Positions 53,622 to 64,000 of a stretch of DNA of 64,000 nucleotides are shown piece after piece (the stretch's first letter is position 1; each line of letters opens with the position of its first letter). The stretch lies in contig JAOANU010000009.1 of the NCBI GenBank assembly GCA_034387635.1, forward strand, positions 496,001 to 560,000, given 5' to 3'. This stretch comes from Rhodosporidiobolus odoratus (taxonomy: Eukaryota; Basidiomycota; Microbotryomycetes; Sporidiobolales; Sporidiobolaceae). The notes under the pieces were generated by a model. The model was not told where the DNA came from. It did not search any database and saw only the letters and a program-made list of their open reading frames with translations. Both the position numbers and the translations under genes were made by a program.

Positions 53622-54183
53622 CACTTTCTTGGATCCTTGGTGTTGCGTCAGAAAGTCCTCAGCTGCGAACCGAGGTGAGCATCGACGTTCGAGCAGCGGA
53701 TGTGGGAGAGCTCAAGAGCAAGAGCTGGGCCTCTATGGAGAGCAGAAAATTAGCGGCGCCCGACTGTGGCAGTTCCGACGACCATCTGCTGCCGCTTGGC
53801 TGGTGTATAATCCTGGTTACTGCTTTGCGCCTCCGCGGACAATTGACTGCCAGAATTAGTGTAGCGATGGCGGTAACCGGTGGTGACTGGCCAAGAGAAG
53901 CGAAGAAAGGTGTCACGGCGACAGGAAGACGCGCGCCGTAAAATGTCGAGCTTGGCCGGGAGACGTCGGCGCTTCGAGCTTGCAGTACTCCCGAGCATTG
54001 CGACTGTCGGAAGCAAGATGTGCGGCACTAAATGCGATTGTCGTCAGCTGCGATTCGAAGGGGAAAGGTCAATGAACTCACCCTCTCCTTGACTGCGTCC
54101 TTCTGTAGCAATCATGAACGAGAACGGGAACGAATGTAGTGGCTGTTACAACCGCAACCCTACTGCCCATGCCGGAAGTCCCG
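53622..54183. other. Unresolved region upstream of the duplicated-domain gene
   Basis: A minus-strand ATG near 54109 (MIATEGRSQGE) is followed by a good GTGAGTT donor, and later exon-like frames exist (for example AREYCKLEAPTSPGQARHF). This could be the true 5' part of the duplicated-domain gene, but no consistent full model was obtained. Confidence 0.3.
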
Positions 54184-56232
54184 TCAATGATGCAACTCCC
54201 CCTTCGCATCCGCCTCCGCAACCTTGGCCAACACCTTGACCTGGTCCCCGACGTCCTTGAGCACGCCAAGGACACTGCGGTTCCCTTCCACAAACTTCAT
54301 CTTCTTATACGTCATCCCCTCATGTTCTCCCAGCTTGTGACCATTCCACCACCTAGTCCCATCCTCCCTAGTCTCGATGAGCTTGTTCTCCTCATCGACC
54401 CATTGCTCAATCACTTTCGAAACGGCTCGGAAGCGGAATCGAGGAAGACGAGGGAAGAAATGGTGGGCGACTTGGAAGTTGAGACCGCCGTGGAGGAAGT
54501 CGAGGTAAGGGGGACAGGTGATGTCCATCGTGGTGCGAAGTTGGCGGTGAGGATGAGATTCGAGAAGTTCGACGGCGTCAAGGGGAATGGGGAGTTTCGA
54601 GACGTCGTCAGAGGGAGGGACGATGGAGACAGGCTGGGAGAAATGCGAAAGGACGATCTGTGGGCCGACAGGAAAGGTTATGACGAGCACAGCAGGAGCC
54701 TTGGAGAAAAGGTCGCACCTGAACATGCAGCGGACTTGTCACGGCGCAGCTGACAATGATGTACAGCGACCGATGAAGGGGTTGCTCGATGCCTCGCAGT
54801 CCGCCACCGACGAACCAGGTGTAGAAGAATGCGATTCCGACTAGTTCGAGAATGCGCATCGTGAAGAGCGGCGACCCGCGAGCGGGCCACTTCGTGGCGA
54901 GGAAGCCATAAGACAGGGCGAAGAGGTTGAAACGAGCGAAGACCATGATAAGGTAGTAGAGTTTGTGTCTGCAGACGCCGAAAGTCAGAGATGGCCACGC
55001 AGTAAGCACGGCTGGAAAACTCACTGATGAGGAACGAAAGTGCGAGCGAAGGCGTCGAACGTCAAGACGCGGTCGTAATAAGTAGAGCGGATTGACGAGA
55101 AGAATTTCTTCGAGATGGCGAAGAAAGGAAGATGTTGGATATCGGGGTCATGCTGGGGAGCGTTGGTGACAACTGTTCGCAAGCACCGTAAGTCACGTTT
55201 TGAGGAGAGGCGGAAGCGTGATCACCTACGATGATGCACATTGTGATTATTCGCCCACCAGCCGACGCTTAACCCTCCAATGAAATCCGCAATTGCCACT
55301 CCCAGTAGCCGGTCCTTCCACCAATCGCCTGTGATCGAGGTATGTGCTGCATCGTGCGCAACGAAAGTGATCTGGTGCCAGAACAGCCCGAGCGGGATCG
55401 CGGCGAGGCACCAGTCGACGGTGGTTTCCGCGCGGCGATAGGCAAAGACGGCGAGAGTGGCGAGCGCGAGATACAGAGCGAGGTACCAGGTGTAACCACT
55501 CAAGGGGACTGGAGGGCTGTCGAGCCCGAGAGAGTGAATTTGCTCCATCAACTTGTGGTAGGACCGACGAAGGTGGGCTTGGTAGGCGGGAGTGAGAGGA
55601 AGGTCGGCGTAGTCTACCGGCGAGAGAGGGGGATCTACCATTTCCGCAGTGAGGCTTCGAGGTGACTCCGCAGCCTCGACTGCTTTAGCGGAAGCGGCGG
55701 CGGGGGAAGAAGAGGAAGCGGTGGGCGGAAGAGACGGCCGGCGGCTCTTGACGGGCGAAGGAGGAGGTGAGAAGACCTTGATGTCTGGCACAGGAATGGG
55801 CCACATCCCCATCTGAATTGGTGGTACCATATCTCTCCAACCTTCTCCCTTTTCTCCCTCCTCGTCAACTTTCCCAATGACCCACCGGCCCATCCGCTCC
55901 TTCACGGTGCGCCCAGAATGGTACGCCACGATTTCGCAGCTTGCGTCCCGACCGACGTAGTGCAGCAAGGCGTGTTCACCACCGGGGTGAAGTCGCAGCC
56001 ACGCATGAGGGATGCGGTAGACGAGGGGAGGGTGAAGAATGAGCAGCTCGCCACGAGTTATGCGGGCCGCGATGTTGGCTCGGGTAAGAGTTGGGAGTGC
56101 CTCGAACCTGCTTTCGTCCGGGAGTGGTACTCCTGCGCAGGTGAGGACGCTCGAATCCCTCGACGACGGCACTTCGTGGCGCGGGGCGGCGTCAGCGGAG
56201 CACGGCCCCGGCGCGACATTCGGGTCTTCCAT
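54184..56232 (-). CDS. Cytochrome b5-fused sphingolipid (delta-8-type) desaturase
   Basis: Front-end desaturases of this fungal group insert the delta-8 double bond into the long-chain base of ceramides at the ER, upstream of C9-methylated glucosylceramide. The start is ATG 56232 (MEDPNVAPGPCSAD). A cytochrome b5 domain is seen with WLRLHPGGEHALLHYVGRDA, whose HPGG holds a haem ligand. A Ser/Pro-rich linker follows, then the desaturase: SGYTWYLALYLALATLAVFA, the first His box HDAAH, the second HNVHH in WWANNHNVHHRR, LYYLIMVFARFNLFALSYGF, and the third QVAHH in GLNFQVAHHFFPRLP. It ends GVLKDVGDQVKVLAKVAEA, KGELHH at 54184. All three boxes are intact. Delta-8 position is by family analogy, not shown by sequence alone. 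Confidence 0.9.
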
Positions 56233-57168
56233 ACTTGATTTTGAAACTGCTGAAGGTGTCAGACCCAGCCAAGAGTCAAGCAGAAGGGTGTGGCACGTTG
56301 AATCGAAGAAAGCGGGGCGGCGGAGGCCTCGGCACTCGAGAGCGACGGCTCAACACCGACTCAAGGAGCTGAATCGAGCTTCAGTGCAGGCACAAGTACA
56401 GCAGCTATCGCTACAGACGCGCAGCAAGCCTTCCATGTGGAGACAGCGGGTGGGAGAAGCACTCGAAACGGAAAGAGCCGTCTATTGACCGGTGTCAACG
56501 CGTTTGGCATGCGATAGACGTGCAGATTGTTATGACAACCCAAGACTATGTATCTGAGCAAAGCGCTGGCCCATATAACCGTTGTTGAGTGCTGCAGCGT
56601 GAGTAGGAGTTGGGACTTAGCGAGTTGAGCGAGTTGAGCAAAAGTCTGCTGAAGACGACTTCGCCTCTTCCGCCGGTTCCCTCTCCTCGCCAACCCGCCC
56701 GGTAAGCTATACATCATCAGCCTACGACTGCTACACCAACGCCCTACCCAGTACACGCCTTGCAACTGTCCCCATCCCTTCAACCCAACTCGAGCACGGG
56801 GAGACGACGATCTCGTTTCAATTCAACTCAGCTCACTGTGATGCCACCCAAAAGGGAGCACTAGAACGTAGCTATCCGAATAGTCCGCCTTACGAGGCGG
56901 TCCTGATCCTCCAGCTCGAGTCGGGACTTGTAGGGGAGATTGAGGGCATGGGGCATATGGCCGGAAGCGGTAGGACGTCGGGCAAGGAAGGGACGGCGCT
57001 ATGCGAGCAGCAACAGTGGAAATGCTGCAGAAATCGTGCAGGCAGGCGGGACACGGACGCTGACGGAATTCTGGGCTTCGTCGCCGTTCCCCCTCCCCTC
57101 TTACCGCGTACCCGATCTCCCACCTTCGGTCCATACCTCCCTATCCCCATTACAGACTTTCGACAACC
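56233..57168. other. Divergent intergenic region, desaturase / RPL24
   Basis: 936 bp with no supported gene. It includes a short direct repeat (GCGAGTTGA twice at about 56618-56640). The last 80 bp before RPL24 are pyrimidine-rich (TTCCCCCTCCCCTC and similar), as is common for ribosomal protein promoters. Confidence 0.45.
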
Positions 57169-57987
57169 ATGAAGGTCGAGATCTGCAACTTCTCGGGGTA
57201 CAAGATCTACCCCGGCAAGGGCAAGCTTTACGTCCGCTCCGACTCGAAGATCTTCCGGTCCGTCATTGTTCCGCCATACTAGAACGTCCGAGTAGTCTGA
57301 CTGACGTTGTTCTGCTCCCACCCGATCAAATCTCGACCCCGACTGCCGCCTACCCACTACACATGCCCTCATCTGCCCCGCACTCCCATACAACCGCCTG
57401 CTACAACACCCGCTCTGCATCCGCACATTGCAACACGCCTTCGACTTCCAAACCACGCAAACCATCGTAACCTACATCACTTTCTCAACCCACCCTTCCA
57501 TGCGCCCTTGCCCATCCTTCCCCGTCTGCGACACTTATCGCTACTATCAGCTTCGTCACCTCGAAGGAGGAGTCTCTCTTCCTCCAGCGCAAGAACCCGC
57601 GTAAGCTCTCGTGGACCGTCGTCTACCGTCGCGTGAACAAGAAGGGTGTCACGGAGGAGGTTGCCAAGAAGCGTTCCCGCAAGAACGTCAAGGCTTCCGG
57701 CCGTGGTGTCGGTGGTGCCGACCTCGCTTCCATCCTTGCCAAGCGCAACCAGAAGCCTGAGGTCCGTGAGGCTCAGCGGTACGTCCTTGTTCAACACTTC
57801 TCGAGATGACGAGGACCTGAGAAAACTGACGCGGTGTTTTCTTCCTCGCAGTGCTGCTGCCCTTGCTGCCGGCAAGGACAAGAAGAAGGACAAGGAGACC
57901 AAGAAGGTCAAGAACCCCTCTGGCATCAAGGCCCCGAAGAACGTTCAGCCCAAGTCCAAGGGTGCCTCCCGCACCGGCGGTCGTTAA
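57169..57987 (+). CDS. RPL24: 60S ribosomal protein L24 (eL24)
   Basis: eL24 is a large-subunit protein near the intersubunit bridge. The exons 57169..57257, 57551..57778 and 57852..57987 sum in frame to 150 residues. The zinc-finger-like N-terminus reads [20 protein letters not shown], with a partly reduced Cys set (one Cys visible where some relatives have four). Exon 2 has [20 protein letters not shown] and [20 protein letters not shown], then [20 protein letters not shown], the L24e hallmark. The C-terminus is Lys/Pro-rich and ends [11 protein letters not shown]. The first intron (293 nt) is longer than usual here. The start is the ATG giving the conserved MKVE. Confidence 0.95.
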
Positions 57988-58607
57988 AGCTCGGCACTGA
58001 AATAGGGAACCGGGTTCGAGGAGCACTTTCTGTTGTGTTATCAGCCTGTCAGCGGTAGAGGATTGGCGCTTCTGGATTACTGCCAGCTTACTGTATGAGG
58101 CGAGCTTCTACTCAAGCCCTGAATATGCCGCTCGTCAGTTGTAAAGGCAAGCCTCCGCAGCGGGTACGATCACGATCAGCAAACTCTGGAGAGCGTTGCG
58201 GAGGTGCCGACTGAGCGTGCGACGACGGAGCGATGTAGTTGCTGCGCTTATCGGGTTTCGAGAGCATAGTTGTCAAGCTCGTCCATCCTCATAATTCGCT
58301 GTGCCTGTGATATACCTCTCTGAGCCGATGTATCGCCCTCGTCATCTCTCCTCACGTGCATACCTCGCTTACAGGTCGTCCATCCCTATCTTTGCTATTG
58401 GGCGTGTATTGCATCGCTACCCCCCTCCGTTTCCACATTGCCTGGTGCATGAAGATTGCGAGAGCGAGACATCGTCACGCGCCAAGGCGTCAACCCAGAG
58501 TGAGAAAGGGATGGAGCAAGAAAAGTGTTGCAACACGGGGTAGAATACAAAAGCCATTCGTGCATCTATCGTCCCTCTCTCCCGACCGGGGCGGCAGCAG
58601 AGATTCC
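57988..58607. other. Convergent 3' spacer, RPL24 / MTR4
   Basis: 620 bp of unremarkable sequence between two stops. No RNA gene or repeat recognised. Confidence 0.45.
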
Positions 58608-61600
58608 TTACAGGTACTGCGGTATGCCAGGCTCATGTCAGCGTTCACGGAAAGCAGAGCGCAGAGAAGAGGAAAAGAACGCACCAAAGACGCCGCGAAC
58701 GCGACCGAAGTCGGCCTCTCGAGGGCCGCGAGCGAGTCGTTGAATTTCTTTTCGAGTTCTTCCGAACCGATGGCTTTGGCGGCTGCTCGCGCGCGCCGGG
58801 GTCCGTGGTCAACAGGTGGTCATCGCGACGCTTGAAAGGAAGGGAAAACATACCCATAGCCATCTGCCTGATGAGTTCTTGCAATCGACGGAAGACGCGG
58901 ATGAGGGAACCCTCAAAGACGTCGGTCATCTGCGCCAATCGGGAGGGAAGTCAGCTTCATGAGAGAGGAAGCGGAAGGAACAAAGTGCTCGGAGGAAAAA
59001 CAAGACGGACCTTGCAAATATCGCTGAACTTGGCTCCATTGCACCAAGAGTAAACGGCGTCCATCAATTCGGGTTTGAAGCTAGCGACGTATTCATCTGT
59101 GCGCCGCCGCACACGAGAGACAGAGCCGTCAGCAAGTTGGCAACAAGGCGGAATGCCACGAAGGAGGGTAAAGAGACGATGTCGCACCTTCGACAACGGG
59201 CATCTTGCTCTCGATTGCAATCTTGGCTATCCGTCGGGCGGCTTCTTGCATGACGCGAAGCGGACCGGCGAGTTCGTCCTTGAGCTTGCTAGTTTGTTCA
59301 GACTGAATGACAGACGAAGATGTTCAGAAGGGAGAGAAGGGGGATGAAGAAAGGCCGAGGTCAGCGCCCGTCTGCTCGTTTGTAGACATGCTCGACTGAT
59401 CCCGCGTTCAGACGGACCAGACGAGGAAGGAAAGGAGTCGAGAAACTGCAAACGCACCTTCTCATCAAACACGAAACAACTCAACAAAGCCGCACATTGC
59501 TGAGGCGTCAAATCATTGAAAACTCCTCCAAACACCATCTCAGTCAACAACAACTCATCTCCGGAACTAATCTCACACGCGACTCGTCCCTTTTGCTCAA
59601 CGACACCCTCAGTCGTCGCAAAGCCTAATCGACGCAGAGCACGTTTACGGTTTCGAAGTTCGTCGAGGTGGATGACGGAATGGGCGGCTTGGATTCGCTT
59701 CTTAGTCGAGCGGATTTGGGTCTTCAGGGATTCTTTGGCAGAGTATTGGTCATAGAGGGAGGGGAGGTTAGGGTCCGAGGAGAGAGGGTTCGACGCCAGG
59801 CGGGATTCAAGGATTTCGATTTTCTGCGAGGTGCAAAACACGGCCCTGTCAGCGGTCGGATCGGGCTACTTGTAAGGGCTTCTCGACTTTTCTCGACGAC
59901 GGAGGAGGAAGGGCAGTCAAGGAGGAACGCACGCGTAAAAGCTTCTTAAACGCATCATCCACGACCCCCATATTCTCGACCGGATCCAATAACGCCACAC
60001 CATCTGGGAACCTCCTCTTAACCTCCTTGACGCTCTTGAGAGCCTGATTCCTCGCCTCGACGGGTTTCAAATCTTTTTGCAAAAAGATTCGGATGTGAGA
60101 GATACCGTCGAGGGTGGATAGGAGGACGGGTACGACGGCAAAGTCGCCTTCTTCGGTGGGGGGGCAGGGTCGGATGGTAGAGATTGAGGACGAAGTGCCT
60201 GGTTTGGACTTCGAGGTCGGGGCGGGGGCGGTACCTTTGGCGAGGTGGAGGAGGACGTCGACAATGTATTGGTTCTGAGGTGGTTCGTCGGTAGGAAGGG
60301 GTTTGCCCTGTGCGACGGCGAGAAACTTTATCAGCGCATCTTCTCGCATAACGAGTAGCAGTGCGGGGAAGGGAAACCCGCTCGGTAAAACGCACCTTCG
60401 CCCCGAGCCTCTTTTGGTAGTTCACCACGACACCCCAGCCAAAGTCCATCTCCTCATGCTTGACTCTGACCAGCCTACCTGGCTGCAAGAACGGTAAAGC
60501 ATAAGTTGGATGGTTGAGCACATCCCGAAGATCCTTGTTGAGGAGGTCGAGCTGTTGACGGAGGTCGTAGTAGTCGGCAATATTGTCCTCGTCGGGAATG
60601 ATAATGGCAGCACGCTGAGAATCGAGGTCACGCAGTTCTGACAGTCGGTTCGTTCGTCAGATATTGGGAAAGAAGCAGGGGCAAGATAATGAGGAAGGAA
60701 GGACGCACCATCTTCCAGCTTTGGCACGCTCGCCGTATTCTGGAATTGATAGAACGACCTCTCCAACATATACTCGGGGGTGAGACCTTCAACCCTCATC
60801 AAGTTGAGAATCATGTTGTAACCCAAATGAAAAGCGGAATCCAACCGATCCGCCTGACCCTTGACCATTCCTTTCGCCGCTGCCGGTTCAAGTTTCTCAT
60901 CCGTCATCATGATGACGATACCTCGGTCGTCGAGGCCACGTCGACCAGCTCGACCCGACATCTGAATGTACTCTCCTCCGGACAGGTTACGGAAGTCGCG
61001 ACCGTCAAACTTGCGAACCGAGGTAAAGACGACCGTCTTGGCCGGCATGTTGAGACCGATCGAGAACGTCTCTGTCGCGAAGAGAACCTTGAGCAGACCT
61101 TCTTGAAAGAGGATCTCGATGACCTCTTTGAGAATGGGGAGGAGACCACCGTGGTGAATTCCGATTCCGCGCTTGAGAAGGGGCAGAATGTGTTCGATTT
61201 GAGGCAGTTGCTTGTCGTCGTCGCTGAGGTTCGAGATGGCGTTGGTGAAGACGGTGTGAACCATGTCGCGTTCTTCGTCCGTGTTGAACTCGAGTTTCGA
61301 CATTTGCAGGGCGAGGCCTTCGCATTCACGCTTGGAAAAGGCGAACACGATGACGGGGTTGTAGTTCTTGACCATGATCATCTTGACAATCTTGTAAATG
61401 TCGGAAGGACCTGTCATCGGGTTCCGAGCGTTCAATACGCTGAGCCAGCAAGGCCACAGCAAGAAAAAAGCAGACTAACCCTTGACCGAACCCTTCTTCG
61501 TCTTTCCCTTCCTCCCCTTGCCTCCCGTCGCACTCGCCGGATCCTCGCCCTTGCTATCTCCCCCGAGCGCTCCCATAGCCTTTGAAAAGTTATCTTCCCT

Positions 61601-63072
61601 AAAGTTGCCCTTCTCATCCACCACGAGATGAATCCCATCCGCACCAGCCGGGAAGAGGTAATGCTGAAGGGGAGTCGGTCGGTAGTCGGTGTAGACGACG
61701 TGACAGGGTTGTTGGTGAATCGTGCAGATCCATTCGGCAAATTCCATGGCGTTGGGAATGGTGGCGGACAGGAAGACGTAGCGAACTTTGTGAGGTAGGA
61801 GGATGATGGTTTCTTCCCAGACGACACCACGTTCTGCAAGTATCGCCGCACTGTAAGCTCATGACAAGAGTGGACAGCAAAGAGAGAACATAGCGTACCC
61901 TTGTCGCGCATGTAATGGATCTCGTCGAAGATAACCCAAGCGACCTCACGCATGATCTCGGAACCACGGTACAGCATCGATCGAAGAATCTGCGGGCCAG
62001 TAGCGTCAAAACAGCTTTGCGGAAGTCAGAGAGACGCAAGACGAACCTCGGTAGTCATGACCAGGCAAGAAGCGGTCGGGTTGATAGTGACATCTCCCGT
62101 CATGAGGCCTACATCGCCGAACTCGGCAAGCATCTCACGGTACTTCTGGTTAGACAATGCCTGCACGAGTGAACGGAAGAGGGCGTCAGGACTAACATTG
62201 AAAAGCTGACTCTTCCGCCGGTGCAGACGAAAGGAAAAGGCAGCAACGATGAAAGCGTCGACTCACCTTGATGGGACTAGTATAAACGACCCTCTGTCCC
62301 TCCTTCAAGCACTGAGCAATGGCATACTCTGCGACGACTGTCTTTCCCGCCGAGGTGTGAGCCGAGACGAGGACCGACTCGTTTCGCTGGATCGAAGCGA
62401 CCGAGACTTTTTGGAAAGGGTCAAGTTCGAAGGGGTAGGTACGGGCGGGTTCGGCGGGCGGGGTATGAGAAGAGATGGGGACGTAGGGGTAGTTGGGAGG
62501 GAGGGCGACTTGGTGTCGGACCTGCGGAAGAAAGGAGGAAGAGCAGGAAACGATTTAGCAATCAGCCATGTACGATCGAATTGAGCTTTGGCTCTCGCGT
62601 CTCGTGTTCGAGGGTGAAGAAGCCGGACCAAGTGCTGTCTGAGGGCTGACTGGATCGTAGAGGAATCCCTGCGCACCTGGTGTTGCAAGACCAAGCCTTC
62701 CTCCTCGCCTTCTTTGGGTGCCTCGCCTCCTCCAAGCCCAACGCTGGGCTTGACGGTCGTGTTGGCGGTGATCTCGATCTCGTCCGTGGCAACAAAAGCC
62801 TCCTCCCTGAGCTTAGTGCCATCCTCTCCGGCACCTCCGACCACGGCAGTTCCCTTTTCTTCCTTGTTCGCGTCTGCCTGGTTGTCCTTCCTGAGTTTCT
62901 TAATGGAATCTTTTGTGACTGGGGCTACTTGAGCGGACGGAGACAGTGGACGCTTGTTTGCTGATTGAGTGTGGTTGAGGAGAGGTTGATTAGGGTCGAG
63001 CTGGGTTGAAGCAGCTGGGTGAGCTGATGAAGGTGGAAGGGGTTTAGTAAAGGATGAGAATAGGTCATCCAT
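58608..63072 (-). CDS. MTR4: Exosome-associated RNA helicase Mtr4 (Dob1)
   Basis: Mtr4 is the Ski2-like helicase of the TRAMP complex that feeds RNA to the nuclear exosome. The start is ATG 63072 ([16 protein letters not shown]), then a disordered N-terminus. The helicase core shows [18 protein letters not shown] (motif I), [29 protein letters not shown] (DEIH), [57 protein letters not shown] and [20 protein letters not shown] (motif VI). The KOW/arch region includes [20 protein letters not shown]. The DSH C-terminal domain ends [20 protein letters not shown] and finally FAASLYL. The last coding exon holds only nine nucleotides (TAC CTG TAA), recognised because FAASLYL is the invariant family end. 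A Lys/Gly-rich insert ([13 protein letters not shown]) sits in the first RecA domain. About ten exons. Confidence 0.95.
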
Positions 63073-63235
63073 TCTAGTTTAGGTAGCCTGATCGGGTGGA
63101 TCGAGAGCAGAGGAATGCATATGGAGAGTCGTTCTTGAGAATTCTCGCAGATGAGACTTGAACTACTAACACCTCGCGTGCTGCTTCTAGACACGTTATA
63201 CAGTGTTCCACAGCACCTCTTATGCCACGCTCAGC
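63073..63235. promoter_or_regulatory. Divergent promoter, MTR4 / RPP1
   Basis: 163 bp between the starts of two RNA-processing genes. Shared regulation is plausible but unproven; no element was recognised. Confidence 0.4.
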
Positions 63236-64000
63236 ATGACTCACGGCTACTTTGACTCGATCCATGTCCCCCTTCACCTCTCACCTTCCGCCTACCAACC
63301 TCAACCATCATCAAAAGCTACTACCGGAAAGGGCAAAGGCAAAGAGGGTACAACCACACCTCCACCAGATCAATATGACGTGGTAGCCAGCTGGACTCAG
63401 CAGGACTTGATCGACATGCAACACAAGGTCAAACTCGCCAGCATGTGCAAGTCTCCTCCCTCTTGCCTTCCTTCTCCCGCTCTTCCTGCGTGCTGACCCT
63501 CCTTTCTACCTGATCACCGCAGTGGGCTACTCGACCCTCCTCCTCACCCTTTCCATTCCCCCGACCTTTGACCCTTCCAACCTCGTTTTCCCCACCCCTC
63601 TCTTTCCCGACCTCGACCCTCGCACCGCAACTGCCGGCACTCCAGGTCTCGTCATGCAACTCTGGAGGATCAACGTCCAAGGGTACACCGACGAGGCCGT
63701 CAAGGGAGCAGGCGGGAAAGGGTGGTACGGCTTTGTACGCTTCCCTTCCTTTCTCCTTTTCTCGGATCGCTCTGGTTGACCTGGGACGGTGCGCACAGGC
63801 CAACTCTACCGCCGCCCTCTACCCACCACAGACCACTCTCCTCTCTGTCACCCCTACCTCTCTCACCTCCTTCTCGCACGTCGCCCTCTCGCTCTCCCCT
63901 CCCTCCGCCTTCTCCCCAACCCTCATAACCCTCGACCCCTCCCTCTCCCCGCGCCTCCCCTTCCCCCTCAAGCGCGGTCTCATCTCGTCCCTCTCTCGCG
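63236..64000 (+). CDS. RPP1: RNase P/MRP protein subunit Rpp1 (p30), truncated at right edge
   Basis: Rpp1/Rpp30 is a core protein of RNase P and RNase MRP, which process pre-tRNA 5' ends and pre-rRNA. The start is ATG 63236 (MTHGYFDSIHVPLHLSPS). Exon 1 runs to 63446 and joins exon 2 (63523..63734) through an intron with a GC donor (T|GCAAGT), giving KLASMLGYSTLLLTLSIP, the p30 'LGYS' strand. Exon 3 from 63799 encodes HVALSLSPPSAFSPTLITLD and SPRLPFPLKRGLISSL, which matches the p30 'DLS.RLPF.LKR' segment. Exons 1 and 2 sum in frame. It runs off the window, so the C-terminal half is not visible. Family identity rests on two motifs and the TIM-barrel-like order. Confidence 0.78.

Noticed and set aside
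56361..57465. Minus-strand frames between the desaturase and RPL24
   Set aside because: They overlap the RPL24 promoter and first intron, lack motifs and could not be spliced into a sensible gene.

Overview
This 64 kb window is nuclear DNA from a basidiomycete fungus, most likely a red-yeast-type Pucciniomycotina (Rhodotorula, Rhodosporidium or Sporobolomyces-like). The placement is inferred from moderately high GC, a compact layout on both strands, almost every gene cut by several short introns (mostly about 45-100 nt, often with GTGCGT or GTGAGT donors), and protein content such as snurportin, a cytochrome-b5-fused sphingolipid desaturase, wax-synthase-type MBOAT and TOK-type K+ channel. 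No bacterial, plasmid or CRISPR features were seen.

Layout. 0-6 kb: the end of an unknown gene, snurportin (-), LSM6 (+) and a MIL1/TMCO4-like DUF726 protein (-). 6-11 kb: a wax-synthase-like membrane acyltransferase (+) and DNA polymerase epsilon subunit DPB2 (-). 11-19 kb: an uncharacterised helical protein (-), the SLX1 nuclease (-) and a secreted M28 aminopeptidase (-). 19-28 kb: spliceosomal helicase PRP22 (+) and a TOK1-type K+ channel (-). 28-35 kb: a 792-residue orphan (+), exosome subunit RRP42 (-) and a small membrane protein with a PPxY tail (+). 35-39 kb: a decayed island holding a broken epsin gene (-), a truncated MYND-finger gene (+) and a 3' fragment of a non-LTR retrotransposon ending in poly(A). 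40-48 kb: HMG-CoA reductase (-), a small two-exon ORF (-), a low-complexity zone and histone H3 (+). 48-52 kb: a Gfo/Idh/MocA dehydrogenase (-) and CSN5 (+) from a 125 bp divergent promoter. 52-54 kb: a second degraded zone with an internally duplicated domain. 54-64 kb: sphingolipid desaturase (-), RPL24 (+), MTR4 (-) and the start of RPP1 (+).

Functional themes. RNA processing is strongly represented: snurportin returns capped U snRNPs to the nucleus; LSM6 and PRP22 act with the spliceosome; RRP42 and MTR4 belong to the exosome and its nuclear helicase; RPP1 belongs to RNase P/MRP. A second group is lipid metabolism: HMG-CoA reductase, sphingolipid desaturase, the wax-synthase-like enzyme and the MIL1-like protein. 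DPB2 and SLX1 serve replication and repair. These are dispersed housekeeping genes, not a cluster. No dedicated defence or biosynthetic system is evident. The most unusual material is the 35-39 kb island, the duplicated domain at 52.7-53.6 kb, the loss of the expected nucleophile in the MIL1-like protein, and the AT-hook tail on SLX1. Exon boundaries were read by eye from GT/AG sites and protein-family conservation. Those marked as summing in frame were checked by arithmetic.
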